Below are positions 36,073-45,019 of a stretch of 64,000 nucleotides of DNA, in pieces (within the stretch, counting starts at the first letter, position 1; each line of letters starts with the position of its first letter). The stretch is from JBJYIN01 sp046237015 (GTDB taxonomy: Bacteria > Pseudomonadota > Gammaproteobacteria > Enterobacterales > Enterobacteriaceae): assembly GCF_046237015.1 (NCBI RefSeq), contig NZ_JBJYIN010000004.1:224619-288618 (forward strand). The letters run 5' to 3'. The notes under the pieces are model-generated. The model was not told where the DNA came from. It did no database searches and saw only the letters and a list, made by a program, of their open reading frames with translations. A program made the position numbers and the translations under genes.

Positions 36073-36879
36073 CTACAGGGAAAATTCAGCCCATATTGGT
36101 GCGTGATCGGAGGGTTTTTCCATGGCCCGGATATCATAGTCAATACCCGTCTTAATACAGCGCTCGGACAGCAGTTTACTTGCCAATATCAAATCGATAC
36201 GTAATCCGCGGTTAGTGTCAAAACCGGCAGAGCGGTAGTCAAACCATGAGAAACGATCGTGACAGTCTGGATTGGCGGCGCGGAAAGTATCTGTCAGCCC
36301 CCATAGTTGCAAACGAGCCAGCCATTCACGCTCTTCGGGTAGAAAAGAGCATTTTCCCGTCCGTAACCAGCGCTTGCGATTATCTTCACCGATACCAATA
36401 TCCAGATCTGTTGGGCTGATATTCAGATCGCCCATAATGATGAGCGGTTGGTCAGGCGTATGATGCTGCTCGATATAGTGCTGTAAATCCTGATAGAAAC
36501 GCGTTTTCGCTGGAAATTTTATAGGATGATCGCGGCTTTCCCCTTGAGGAAAATAGCCGTTCACTACTGTCAGAACACCGTGTTCAGTAGCAAAATCAGC
36601 CATGATAATACGGCGTTGGGCGTCATCACTATCCGTAGGGAACCCTCGGCGAACAGCGATCGGATCCGTTTTGCACAGTAGCGCTACGCCATAGTGGCCT
36701 TTTTGCCCATGATAAAAGACGTGATAGCCGTATTGACTCACTTCTTCCAGTGGAAACATATCGTCATGGACTTTCGTTTCCTGTAAACCAATGACATCCG
36801 GTTGATGCTGTTCGATAACTGCGGCCAACTGATGAGGGCGTGCTCGCAGGCCATTAATGTTAAAAGAAACAACTTTCAT
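36073..36879 (-). CDS. xthA: exodeoxyribonuclease III
   Basis: Main AP endonuclease and 3' repair exonuclease. The 268-residue product equals E. coli XthA. It has FNINGLRAR at 5-13, GLQETKVHDD with the metal-binding Glu near 31-40, the catalytic GDLNISPTD near 150-158, and the terminal SDHAPIWAEF with the Asp-His pair near 257-266. Convergent with ynjH and divergent from the riboswitch-controlled gene. Confidence 0.97.
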   Translation of the reverse strand: MKVVSFNINGLRARPHQLAAVIEQHQPDVIGLQETKVHDDMFPLEEVSQYGYHVFYHGQKGHYGVALLCKTDPIAVRRGFPTDSDDAQRRIIMADFATEHGVLTVVNGYFPQGESRDHPIKFPAKTRFYQDLQHYIEQHHTPDQPLIIMGDLNISPTDLDIGIGEDNRKRWLRTGKCSFLPEEREWLARLQLWGLTDTFRAANPDCHDRFSWFDYRSAGFDTNRGLRIDLILASKLLSERCIKTGIDYDIRAMEKPSDHAPIWAEFSL

Positions 36880-37024
36880 GTTAACTGCCGTCCAATGAAA
36901 AAGTGACCTGATGGTAGCAGAAATCGGGGGGGAACGTCATGGTCGAGTATCGTGGTCAATGACATGACGATAAGATCCGACTATGACTGGTTGAACCGAA
37001 GGCGGGGAGACCGTATACTCCGCT

Positions 37025-37206
37025 GCTCGCAGGAGAGAGGGCGGATCGATTTAAGCCCCGCCGAAGGCGCAAACTCCCATAATCGCTCAGGCCACCATAC
37101 TGCGAATTCCATTTATGCCAACTGGAGAGAGGTTGTTAAAGCAACCCACCGAAGGGGCAAGCAGCGAATGCTGCGTAAACTCTCAGGTAAAACGGACAGA
37201 GGGAGG
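37025..37206 (+). ncRNA. tandem glycine riboswitch
   Basis: Two successive gcvT-type aptamers. Each shows GGAGAG, a variable stem, CCGAAGG, AAACTC and CAGG blocks: first aptamer about 37032-37106 (GGAGAGAGGGCGG, CGCCGAAGGCGCAAACTCCC, CTCAGGCCA). Second is about 37122-37203 (TGGAGAGAGG, CACCGAAGGGGCAAGCAGC, AAACTCTCAGGTAAAACGGAC, AGAGGG). The linker between them is short, as in cooperative tandem switches. It ends 25 bases before the start of the yicG-like gene, so it probably acts on translation or early termination in response to glycine. Confidence 0.93.
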
Positions 37207-37230
37207 GGCACATTTCACAGGAATTCTTGT

Positions 37231-37857
37231 GTGCTTACCTATATCTATCTGATCGCGATTACTGCTGAAGGTATGTCTGGCGCGCTGGCAGCGGGCCGCC
37301 GGAATATGGATATTTTTGGCGTCGGCATGATTGCCTTCATCACCGCGCTTGGCGGTGGTACGGTTCGTGACATTCTCCTTGGTAATTACCCTATCGGCTG
37401 GACTCAGCATCCTGGCTATATTTATCTCACGATTGGTGCCGGGCTTTTCACCATTGTTATTGCGCGGGTTATGCATCATCTACATCGTTTGTTTTTAGTA
37501 TTAGACGCAATGGGATTGATTGCTTTTACCATCATTGGTTGCAATGTTGCGCTGAAATTGAACTATTCAATCACAGTGGTTGTAATGGCGGGAATTGTCA
37601 CCGGGATTTTTGGCGGTATTCTGCGCGATATTTTTTGCAACCGAACGCCAATGGTACTGAAAAAAGAACTGTACGCCAGTGTGTCGCTGTTAGTTGCGCT
37701 TTTGTATCTCGGGTTGAAGTCTTTCGATGTTAACCATGATATTAACCTGCTGGCATCGTTCTCTATTGGTTTGGCTGTGAGACTGGCTGCGATCCGTTGG
37801 TCATGGCAACTTCCTGTATTCTCTTATGTTCCAGGCCGCTGGGAAGGAAAATCGTAA
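37231..37857 (+). CDS. yicG: YicG-like TRIC/UPF0126 membrane protein, glycine-riboswitch controlled
   Basis: Inner-membrane protein with about seven hydrophobic segments and two internal repeats, each with a Gly-rich GGGxxRD motif (ALGGGTVRDILLG near 40-52 and IFGGILRDIFCNR near 126-138), typical of the TRIC/UPF0126 family. I chose the GTG at 37231 behind CACAGGAAT, giving 208 residues and the N-terminus MLTYIYLIAITAEGMSGALA, parallel to E. coli YicG (205). Frames reaching further upstream run through the riboswitch. Control by glycine suggests the substrate is glycine or a related small solute. Confidence 0.88.
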   Translation: MLTYIYLIAITAEGMSGALAAGRRNMDIFGVGMIAFITALGGGTVRDILLGNYPIGWTQHPGYIYLTIGAGLFTIVIARVMHHLHRLFLVLDAMGLIAFTIIGCNVALKLNYSITVVVMAGIVTGIFGGILRDIFCNRTPMVLKKELYASVSLLVALLYLGLKSFDVNHDINLLASFSIGLAVRLAAIRWSWQLPVFSYVPGRWEGKS

Positions 37858-37875
37858 GGCGATATTCGTGAATTG

Positions 37876-38160
37876 TTAATCTTCATGATATGCAGCCCAG
37901 CCGACAAACCCGCTGATTAATCCAAATATGAAGGAACTATAGTGAGCGATATCATTGCTCTCAATAGATATATCGATAAACGGTATTTTCCCAGCGTGAT
38001 AGGCGTAAAAATGGAAAGACATTACGATGCAAGAGATAAGAATGCCATAAAACTTATAGTAAACATCGTCAAATTCGGTGAGCCTTTTTATAGAAAAATA
38101 GGTAGGAATGAGAATAAGTGTCGATGTGAATATGTAAAGAAAAGCGATTTTCGGCAACAT
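37876..38160 (-). CDS. small hypothetical membrane protein
   Basis: A 94-residue AT-rich frame with three hydrophobic segments (residues about 4-22, 36-56 and 72-90), aromatic-rich (FHFYAYHAG). Charged residues are few. No family recognised. The ATG lacks a strong ribosome site (CAGAAGCCATTAAT), so expression is uncertain. It ends convergently close to yicG and lies beside tRNA-Tyr, a common insertion point. Confidence 0.45.
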   Translation of the reverse strand: MLPKIAFLYIFTSTLILIPTYFSIKRLTEFDDVYYKFYGILISCIVMSFHFYAYHAGKIPFIDISIESNDIAHYSSFIFGLISGFVGWAAYHED

Positions 38161-38244
38161 ATTAATGGCTTCTGTTGCGAGCTTTCGATCTTAGTCGAAG
38201 GTTCTCTCTTAGCGGTAGGATTTAACCAGATGCATAGCTTGAAA

Positions 38245-38329
<85 letters not shown>

Positions 38330-38364
38330 ACTGGCCTTGCTGCAAAACGCTTTCAGCGCTAAGC

Positions 38365-38393
38365 GGGGCGCATCATATCAAATGATGCGCCCC
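38365..38393. terminator. strong inverted repeat between purU and tRNA-Tyr
   Basis: Twelve-base perfect stem GGGGCGCATCAT / ATGATGCGCCCC with a 5-base loop. No T run on the minus strand, so it could be a terminator for purU or a protecting/processing hairpin ahead of the tRNA. Confidence 0.55.
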
Positions 38394-38477
38394 TGTAAAG
38401 CCCGATATTACAAAAGTGAATGTGTTTGCTGATTTTTTATGCCAAATATTCGCGTAACACTCTGTCAGGCGGGCACA

Positions 38478-39326
38478 TTAAAGAATGATGGTACGATTTC
38501 CGTATACAAAAACACGCTGGGCCAATACACGGTAAAGCGCTCTGCTCAGTACATTCTTTTCTACGTCTCGCCCTGCACGCATCATGTCATCAGCGGTGTA
38601 GGTGTGATCAACATTGATCACGTCCTGCATAATGATGGGGCCTTCATCCAGATTGTCATTCACGTAGTGGGCCGTCGCACCGATAATTTTCACGCCGCGT
38701 TCGTAAGCCTGATGGTAAGGGCGGGCTCCGATGAACGCAGGCAGGAACGAATGGTGGATATTGATGACTTTATTCGGATAGTGTTGAACGAAGGCGGGTG
38801 TTAATACGCGCATGTATTTTGCCAGAACGACGTAATCCGGTTTGTATTGGTCAATTTGTTCGATCATGTGTTGATCGTGTTCTTCACGACTGAAGCCTTC
38901 ATGGCTAACCAAATGAAAAGGAATGTCAAAACGTTCAACCAGCGTGCGTAGGGTATCGTGGTTACCAATCACGGCGGCAATCTCGACATCCAATCCACCA
39001 TAGGCGCTTTTCATGAGTAAGTCGCCCAGACAATGGGCTTCCTTCGTGACCAATATAATAATACGACGTCTTCCGGCACTGCTTAACTCACGAGAAGAGC
39101 CTTCAGGGAGTGCGCTATCAAGATCGGCAAGTAGAGTGGTATCGTTAAAAATACCCTCTAGTTCCGTGCGCATAAAAAAACGTCCGGTGCGGTGATCAAC
39201 AAATTCGTTATTCTGTACGATGTTCAGTTCGTGCTTGTAACAAATATTGGTAATTTTAGCGATAAGCCCTTTGGCATCGGGGCAAATTGTCCGTAAGACT
39301 TTTCTTTGTATATTCTGGGATTGCAT
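38478..39326 (-). CDS. purU: formyltetrahydrofolate deformylase PurU
   Basis: Hydrolyses 10-formyl-THF to THF and formate, balancing one-carbon pools (glycine and methionine control in E. coli). The product is 282 residues from the ATG at 39326 (E. coli 280). It has an N-terminal ACT domain (about 8-85) and a formyltransferase-like domain with HHSFLPAFIGARPYHQAY near 225-242 and NDNLDEGPII near 256-265. The upstream ATG (39347) adds seven residues and has a weaker site. Next to tRNA-Tyr, as in E. coli. Confidence 0.95.
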   Translation of the reverse strand: MQSQNIQRKVLRTICPDAKGLIAKITNICYKHELNIVQNNEFVDHRTGRFFMRTELEGIFNDTTLLADLDSALPEGSSRELSSAGRRRIIILVTKEAHCLGDLLMKSAYGGLDVEIAAVIGNHDTLRTLVERFDIPFHLVSHEGFSREEHDQHMIEQIDQYKPDYVVLAKYMRVLTPAFVQHYPNKVINIHHSFLPAFIGARPYHQAYERGVKIIGATAHYVNDNLDEGPIIMQDVINVDHTYTADDMMRAGRDVEKNVLSRALYRVLAQRVFVYGNRTIIL

Positions 39327-39386
39327 GAGAGCGTGGATCCTGTCCAAAACGTCAATAACGAGCGTATATGTGTCTCGTACTGTGGC

Positions 39387-39854
39387 TTATTGCCCGCAGC
39401 ACTTTTTGTATTTTCTATTGGAACCGCATGGGCACGGTTCATTTCTGCCTGTCTGCAGATGAATACCGTCTATATAGTACCAGCGATCGTGATAACGAAG
39501 GAAGCGCGAGCGCTCGCGCATTAATCCCGTCTCTTGCGGATTGACCGCAGATGCATAGCGAGCCGCGAACTCGACATACCCTTCATCCTTCATCTTACTC
39601 GATCCGGCAGATAAGATATTGAGCCCAAGCCAGTGAGTATCCCGACAACTTTCTGCGATAGCATGACGCGATGTCTCTGGCTGCTTGTCGGGGTGCCATG
39701 TTGCGATGAGATAGTCTACGTCGTGTCTGACGTAGGCGGTATAGCGTGAACGCATTAACGTCTGAGGATCGGCAGCAACACAGGTATTGTCAAGATAGGG
39801 TTGACAGCATGCGCTATACTGCAAACCGCTGCAACAAGGGCAAGATTCGGACAC
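39387..39854 (-). CDS. ychJ: SEC-C motif protein YchJ
   Basis: UPF0225 family protein of 155 residues (E. coli 152). It has cysteine clusters at both ends: CPCCSGLQYSACCQPYL near 5-21 and the SEC-C zinc motif EPCPCGSNRKYKKCCG near 139-154. The middle is an NTF2-like domain (RSRYTAYVRHDVDYLIATWH). Function unknown. Between purU and rssA, as in E. coli. Confidence 0.93.
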   Translation of the reverse strand: MSESCPCCSGLQYSACCQPYLDNTCVAADPQTLMRSRYTAYVRHDVDYLIATWHPDKQPETSRHAIAESCRDTHWLGLNILSAGSSKMKDEGYVEFAARYASAVNPQETGLMRERSRFLRYHDRWYYIDGIHLQTGRNEPCPCGSNRKYKKCCGQ

Positions 39855-39989
39855 AACGTCTCCTGAATAAATTTTAATTAAAAAACGTGATAAATAATAT
39901 ACAGATCCCGGCTCAGGATACCGATATGTTAACCAATATGCTCAGGAAGTAGCAATGTGGACTAAAATGAAAAGACATGGAGTTCAGTT

Positions 39990-40898
39990 ATGCGACAGGT
40001 AAAAGTAGGCTTGGCACTCGGCTCTGGTGCGGCTAAAGGATGGGCTCATATTGGCGTAATCAATGCTCTGGTTGAATTGGGCATTAAGGTTGATGTCGTT
40101 GCGGGTTGTTCTATCGGGGCATTGGTTGGTGCGGCGTACGCGACAAATCGTTTGCCAGCAATGGAACGCTGGGTGTCGGGTTTTAGCTATTGGGATGTGA
40201 TTCGGCAGATGGATCTCTCCTGGCAACGTGGGGGGCTATTACGTGGTGAGCGCGTGTTTAACAATGTAAAGCTCTTGCTACGCACGCAGAAAATAGAAGA
40301 ATGCGCCATCAAATTTGGTGCGGTGGCCACCAATCTGAGCTCTGGGCGTGAACTCTGGCTAACGGAAGGTGATTTACACCAATCAATCCGTGCATCTTGC
40401 AGTATGCCGGGCTTATTATCCCCCGTTCGATTCAATGGTTACTGGCTGGTCGATGGCGCGGTTGTTAACCCTATCCCTGTTTCTCTGGCTCGAGCGATGG
40501 GCGCGGATGTCGTTATTGCGGTTGGTTTGCAGCAGGATGCCGGCCTAAATCAGCAAGATTTTCTATCAGAAAAGCGATTGGCGGAAGCGGCGAGTATTGA
40601 CGCCGAATCAAACAATTGGCGAAGTAAAATTCGTGAGCGATTGTTAAAGGGGCGGCGAAAACGTACGGATGTTTCTCCCACTGCAATGGAAATCATGAGT
40701 ACATCGATCCAGATCCTGGAAAACAGACTAAAAATGACGCGTATGGCGGGTGATCCGCCAGATGTGCTTTTGCAACCATACTGCCCGCAAATCGCCACTC
40801 TGGATTTTCATCGAGCACAGGAAGCGATAAAAGCGGGGCGTCTGGAGGTAGAAAAAAAACGAGATGAATTGTTACCTCTGGTTAACCCGTCTCACTGA
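39990..40898 (+). CDS. rssA: patatin-like phospholipase family protein RssA
   Basis: 302-residue protein (E. coli 301). It has the patatin oxyanion hole GSGAAKGWAHIG near 12-23, the nucleophile elbow GCSIG near 41-45 and the catalytic Asp in VDGAVVNP near 154-161. The catalytic dyad is intact, so hydrolase activity is plausible, though no substrate is known. Upstream of rssB; the two are likely one transcription unit with a second promoter in the 87-bp gap. Confidence 0.94.
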   Translation: MRQVKVGLALGSGAAKGWAHIGVINALVELGIKVDVVAGCSIGALVGAAYATNRLPAMERWVSGFSYWDVIRQMDLSWQRGGLLRGERVFNNVKLLLRTQKIEECAIKFGAVATNLSSGRELWLTEGDLHQSIRASCSMPGLLSPVRFNGYWLVDGAVVNPIPVSLARAMGADVVIAVGLQQDAGLNQQDFLSEKRLAEAASIDAESNNWRSKIRERLLKGRRKRTDVSPTAMEIMSTSIQILENRLKMTRMAGDPPDVLLQPYCPQIATLDFHRAQEAIKAGRLEVEKKRDELLPLVNPSH

Positions 40899-40985
40899 AT
40901 CGCGGTGGATGCCATGCCGATTGATAGTTTCGGTGATAGCGATAAATAAATTTAAATATGAAGCGTTTTAAGCAAGAGGTAACGG

Positions 40986-42002
40986 ATGGAACAGCCATTG
41001 GCGGGTAAACATGTTTTGATCATTGAGGATGAAGCCGTTTTCCGCTCCGTACTTTCCGGTTATCTGACTACGCTTGGAGCCAGTATGTTGGAAGCAGCCC
41101 ATGGGCTGGAAGCATTGGATCTCTTAGCGCATCACCAGCCTGATTTGATCATCTGCGATTTGGAGATGCCAATGATGGGGGGGATTGAGTTCCTCGAACA
41201 TTTACGTATGAAAGACAGTACGACTCCAATATTGGTTATATCAGCAACGAGTCAGATGGCAGATGTCGCAAAGGTGTTACGTTTGGGCGTTCAGGATGTA
41301 TTGCTCAAACCGATTAGCGATTATGCCCGTTTACGTGAGGTAGTGATGTCCTGTTTGTATCCTGACATGTTCACCTCCCCGGCAAACGAGCTTGAGCAGT
41401 TAATGCAGGATATGGATTCTCTAAATCAATCGCCGGATGTTGTTGCAAAATTGCTAGCTCAATTACAACCGCCCGTACAGCAGACGCTCGCACGCTGTCG
41501 TATTAATTATCGGCAGTTGACGATTGCCGAACAGCCTGGTCTGGTTTTGGATATTGCCGCGCTTTCTCATGAAGAATTGGCTTTTTACTGCCTGGATGTC
41601 ACTCAGGCAGTAAATAATAACGGCACATTAGCTGCGTTATTACTTCGAACATTGTTTAACGGGTTGCTTCAGGATCATTTGGCTAATCAGCAACATCGTT
41701 TGCCGTATTTGCCGACATTATTAAAACAGGTCAATCAGTTGTTGCGGCAAGCAAGCTTAGAGGGACGGTTTCCATTGCTGGTCGGATATTACCACAGAGA
41801 ATTAAAACGTCTGATTCTCATATCCGCTGGTTTGAATGCTACGTTAAATGTCGAAGGTAGCCAGATTTCTCTGAATAGCGGGGTGCCATTAGGTACGCTG
41901 GATATGGCTTATCTTAATCAACTGAATCATAACTGTGGTGCCTGGCAATGCCAAATATGGGGGGGGGGGGGACGTTTACGCCTCATGCTGTCTACAGAAT
42001 AA
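40986..42002 (+). CDS. rssB: RpoS recognition adaptor RssB (response regulator)
   Basis: Delivers the stress sigma factor RpoS to the ClpXP protease. The 338-residue product (E. coli 337) has a receiver domain at about 1-125 with phosphoacceptor D58 in IICDLEMP and the Lys in VLLKP near 105. The C-terminal domain resembles inactive PP2C phosphatases. A run of 13 G (41959-41971) codes for the four glycines in QIWGGGGRLRL, nine codons before the stop. A slip of one base would change only the last residues. Confidence 0.95.
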   Translation: MEQPLAGKHVLIIEDEAVFRSVLSGYLTTLGASMLEAAHGLEALDLLAHHQPDLIICDLEMPMMGGIEFLEHLRMKDSTTPILVISATSQMADVAKVLRLGVQDVLLKPISDYARLREVVMSCLYPDMFTSPANELEQLMQDMDSLNQSPDVVAKLLAQLQPPVQQTLARCRINYRQLTIAEQPGLVLDIAALSHEELAFYCLDVTQAVNNNGTLAALLLRTLFNGLLQDHLANQQHRLPYLPTLLKQVNQLLRQASLEGRFPLLVGYYHRELKRLILISAGLNATLNVEGSQISLNSGVPLGTLDMAYLNQLNHNCGAWQCQIWGGGGRLRLMLSTE

Positions 42003-42205
42003 TCCTATAGGTAGATAGACTGTGCTTTCTGGCTTCTGTTTGCCTTCCGTTATTATTTTTTATTTTTTACACTACGGGAAGCAATCTTATTTTTATTGAG
42101 CCCTAATGTTGGGCAGGCACCATTGCGTTAAACTGGTTATACTCATCCAGTTTTTAGACCGGACAAATAAAGTTCATTATTTGAACGATATATAAGAGGT
42201 TGTTT

Positions 42206-43117
42206 ATGTCGATTGTTAATAAAAAAGTAAAAAAAGCGGTAATCCCGGTTGCAGGGCTAGGAACGCGTATGTTACCAGCGACGAAGGCGATTCCTAAGGA
42301 AATGTTGCCATTGGTGGATAAACCGCTCATTCAATATGTGGTGAATGAATGTATTGCGGCCGGAATCAATGAAATCATTTTGGTTACTCATTCTTCTAAA
42401 AATTCTATTGAAAACCATTTTGATACCAGTTTTGAATTAGAAGCCATGCTGGAAAAACGCGTTAAGCGTCAGTTGCTCGAAGAAGTTCAATCTATTTGTC
42501 CTAAACACGTTACTATTATGCAGGTTCGTCAAGGGTTGGCAAAAGGATTAGGCCATGCGGTATTGTGTGCGCATCCGTTAGTGGGTGATGAACCTGTTGC
42601 CGTTATTTTGCCTGATGTGATTATTGATGAATACGCATCCGATCTGAAGAAAGATAACCTGAGTGAAATGTTGCAGCGATTCTCTGAAACAGGACACAGT
42701 CAAATTATGGTTGAGCCGGTTGAAAACGTTAGCAGTTACGGCGTTGTCGATTGCAAAGGTGTGGAATTAAAACCAGGTGACAGTGTGCCAATGGTCGGGG
42801 TCGTGGAGAAGCCGAAAGCGTCTGAAGCGCCTTCTAATTTGGCCGTCGTCGGGCGTTATGTGCTCTCCGCTGATATTTGGTCTCTATTGGAAAAAACGCC
42901 TCCCGGTGCAGGCAATGAAATTCAATTAACTGATGCTATTGCTATGTTAATGGAAAAAGAAACTGTCGAAGCCTATCACCTGAAAGGGGTGAGCCACGAT
43001 TGTGGTAATAAACTGGGCTATATGCAGGCATTTGTTGAGTATGGCGTGCGTCATGATAGCTTGGGAGCTGAATTTACCCAATGGCTACAGGAAGCGATTG
43101 ACGCTGAAGAAAACTAA
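42206..43117 (+). CDS. galU: UTP--glucose-1-phosphate uridylyltransferase GalU
   Basis: Makes UDP-glucose for LPS core, trehalose, membrane-derived oligosaccharides and galactose use. The product is 303 residues from the ATG at 42206 (E. coli 302) behind AAGAGGTTGTTT; a TTG two codons earlier is less likely. Nucleotide-binding signature GLGTRMLPATKAIPKEMLP is near 18-36, the VEKP segment near 206, and the C-terminal DCGNKLGY near 264. The rssB-galU-hns order supports GalU over the paralogue GalF. Confidence 0.95.
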   Translation: MSIVNKKVKKAVIPVAGLGTRMLPATKAIPKEMLPLVDKPLIQYVVNECIAAGINEIILVTHSSKNSIENHFDTSFELEAMLEKRVKRQLLEEVQSICPKHVTIMQVRQGLAKGLGHAVLCAHPLVGDEPVAVILPDVIIDEYASDLKKDNLSEMLQRFSETGHSQIMVEPVENVSSYGVVDCKGVELKPGDSVPMVGVVEKPKASEAPSNLAVVGRYVLSADIWSLLEKTPPGAGNEIQLTDAIAMLMEKETVEAYHLKGVSHDCGNKLGYMQAFVEYGVRHDSLGAEFTQWLQEAIDAEEN

Positions 43118-43198
43118 TATCTGGTAAACGTGCTCTCTGTTTTATCATCAAAGATAGGGAGCCCATTTCTTGACTTATCCTCCTCGTTTTTATGACAA

Positions 43199-43228
43199 AA
43201 AAATACCCTCAATAGGTATTGAGGGTAT
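43199..43228 (-). terminator. terminator between galU and hns
   Basis: Stem ATACCCTCAATA / TATTGAGGGTAT; on the minus strand it is followed by TTTTTTTGTC. It fits termination of hns transcripts, about 175 bases past its stop. Confidence 0.75.
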
Positions 43229-43402
43229 CGATACGTTCTATTTAAAAAGCGCTATACTCGTCGCATTTCAAATCATCGTTTGTGTGCTGATTGACTATCC
43301 GGCCCATTCGTGGACCTCACTCTTTAGGGTTATCAGCAGCGTTTAAATAGCTTTCTCTAAAGAGTTAATGTTTATCCTTAAACTTGAATTATACAGAGTA
43401 GA

Positions 43403-43810
43403 TTAAAGCAGGAAATCGTCTAAAGATTTGCCTTGCTCTTCAACCGCTTTTTTGATCACTGCCGGTGTACGACCTTGGCCTGTCCAGGTTTTAACTTCGC
43501 CATTCTCATCGGTATATTGATATTTTGCAGGGCGAGCGGCGCGTTTGCTTTTACCTGCGACTTTTACAGAGCCGAGAGATTGCAATAATTCGTTCGGGTC
43601 AATGCCGTCAGCGATTAACATATCGCGATATTGCTGTAATTTACGTGCACGTTCTTCTACTTCTGCTTGAACCTGGCTTTCTTCTTCGCGACGTTCATTA
43701 ACGACGACTTCCAGTTTTTCCAGCATTTCTTCCAAAGTATCCAGTGTACATTCTCTCGCCTGGGCACGCAGAGTACGGATGTTGTTTAGAATCTTTAGTG
43801 CTTCGCTCAT
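43403..43810 (-). CDS. hns: histone-like nucleoid-structuring protein H-NS
   Basis: AT-rich DNA-binding silencer of horizontally acquired genes. The 135-residue product (E. coli 137) has the coiled-coil oligomerisation domain at about 1-83 and the C-terminal DNA-binding domain with the AT-hook-like loop TWTGQGRTPAVI near 106-117. TGAGATTATCACAATG precedes the start. The AT-rich small genes at 17.6-18.7 kb are natural candidates for its silencing. Confidence 0.97.
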   Translation of the reverse strand: MSEALKILNNIRTLRAQARECTLDTLEEMLEKLEVVVNERREEESQVQAEVEERARKLQQYRDMLIADGIDPNELLQSLGSVKVAGKSKRAARPAKYQYTDENGEVKTWTGQGRTPAVIKKAVEEQGKSLDDFLL

Positions 43811-44206
43811 TGTGATAATCTCAAAATTATATTATTGGGGTCGTGTAGAGTGATAATAGAGTGCTATTTTCTTTTCTGCAATAGTCAAATTTGTAAGTTT
43901 GTTAAAAATTACCAATTTTAAAACAGATATCACACATGATGTGACATGAATATAAAATATGCCAACGGCGGTGAGCATTACATTTGATGCATCATTTTTC
44001 AGTAGCAAAAGTGTACATATAGGTTATTGGATTTTTGACCATCGTTATAAGGAATTTTTATATCTTTATCTTTCGTCAGCTATCAATAGCGCTGAACTGG
44101 CTAAAATGAGAGTGTAATAGCGCGTTGCATAGCCTAACGGCAGATTGTTACAATAAAACTTAATCTTATAAGACACGATATAGCCTATCTTTTGGAGCAC
44201 CTGAGT
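43811..44206. other. 396-bp divergent regulatory region hns/tdk
   Basis: Very AT-rich, with no convincing gene. It should hold the hns promoter (E. coli hns autoregulates through curved AT-rich DNA) and the tdk promoter. A near-palindrome CACATGATGTG occurs near 43932-43942. Confidence 0.5.
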
Positions 44207-44803
44207 ATGGCTCAGCTTTATTTTTATTATTCAGCAATGAATGCAGGGAAATCAACCGCGTTATTGCAATCCTCATATAACTATCAAGAACGCGGCATGC
44301 GGACGCTGGTGTTAACGGCTGAAATAGATAACCGGAACGGAGTTGGTGTAGTCAGTTCCCGCATTGGTCTTTCTTCTCCTGCGCTATTGTTTAATCCGCA
44401 AACTTCTTTATTTAGCTTGCTAACAAAAGAACATCGAAAGCAGCCTATTCACTGTGTATTAATTGATGAATGTCAATTTTTAACTCGAGAACAGGTTGGT
44501 GAACTTGCTGATGTCGTCGACCAATTAGATATTCCCGTATTATGTTATGGTTTACGCACGGATTTTCGTGGAGAGTTGTTTTCGGGAAGCCACTATTTAT
44601 TAGCCTGGGCGGATAAACTAATAGAGCTTAAAACAGTCTGTCACTGTGGGCGTAAAGCGAATCGTGTATTGCGGTTAGATTCTCAGGGTAACCCACTGCA
44701 TGAAGGGGAACAGGTGGTTATTGGTGGTAATGAAAGCTATGTTTCCGTCTGTAGAAAACACCATAGAATGGCTTTGGGGCTAAGCCGAATGGCAATCGAA
44801 TGA
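44207..44803 (+). CDS. tdk: thymidine kinase
   Basis: Salvage enzyme that phosphorylates (deoxy)thymidine. The product is 198 residues from the ATG at 44207 (E. coli 205) after TTTTGGAGCACCTGAGT. P-loop SAMNAGKST is near 8-16 and the Glu-containing IDECQFL near 87-93. Zinc cysteines are at CHCGRKAN near 145-152 and SVCRKHH near 184. The start at 44192 would add five residues. Confidence 0.95.
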   Translation: MAQLYFYYSAMNAGKSTALLQSSYNYQERGMRTLVLTAEIDNRNGVGVVSSRIGLSSPALLFNPQTSLFSLLTKEHRKQPIHCVLIDECQFLTREQVGELADVVDQLDIPVLCYGLRTDFRGELFSGSHYLLAWADKLIELKTVCHCGRKANRVLRLDSQGNPLHEGEQVVIGGNESYVSVCRKHHRMALGLSRMAIE

Positions 44804-44942
44804 CGTGACGATAGGTCATGATTAGTCGGCGGGCATGAGGCGCTTTCGTGCATCCTGGCTTGATGTATGGCAGAGAAAGTGGATAGATAGTATATAGGAC
44901 TTATCAGGAGCTCTTGAGCGGCTTATGTGCCTGAGTGAGTAG

Positions 44943-44969
44943 AAAAATTGCCCTGCAGAAGCAGGGCAA
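44943..44969 (-). terminator. adhE intrinsic terminator
   Basis: Minus-strand stem TTGCCCTGC / GCAGGGCAA with a TTCT loop, followed by TTTTTCT, 51 bases past the adhE stop. Confidence 0.85.
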
Positions 44970-45019
44970 TGATAATAAAACAAATCAGAATGGTATTTGA
45001 ATAAATCTACGATGGCAGA

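Noticed and set aside
36952..37230. N-terminal 93-codon extension of the yicG-like frame
   Set aside because: It runs through the glycine riboswitch; the family N-terminus begins at the GTG at 37231 with its own ribosome site.
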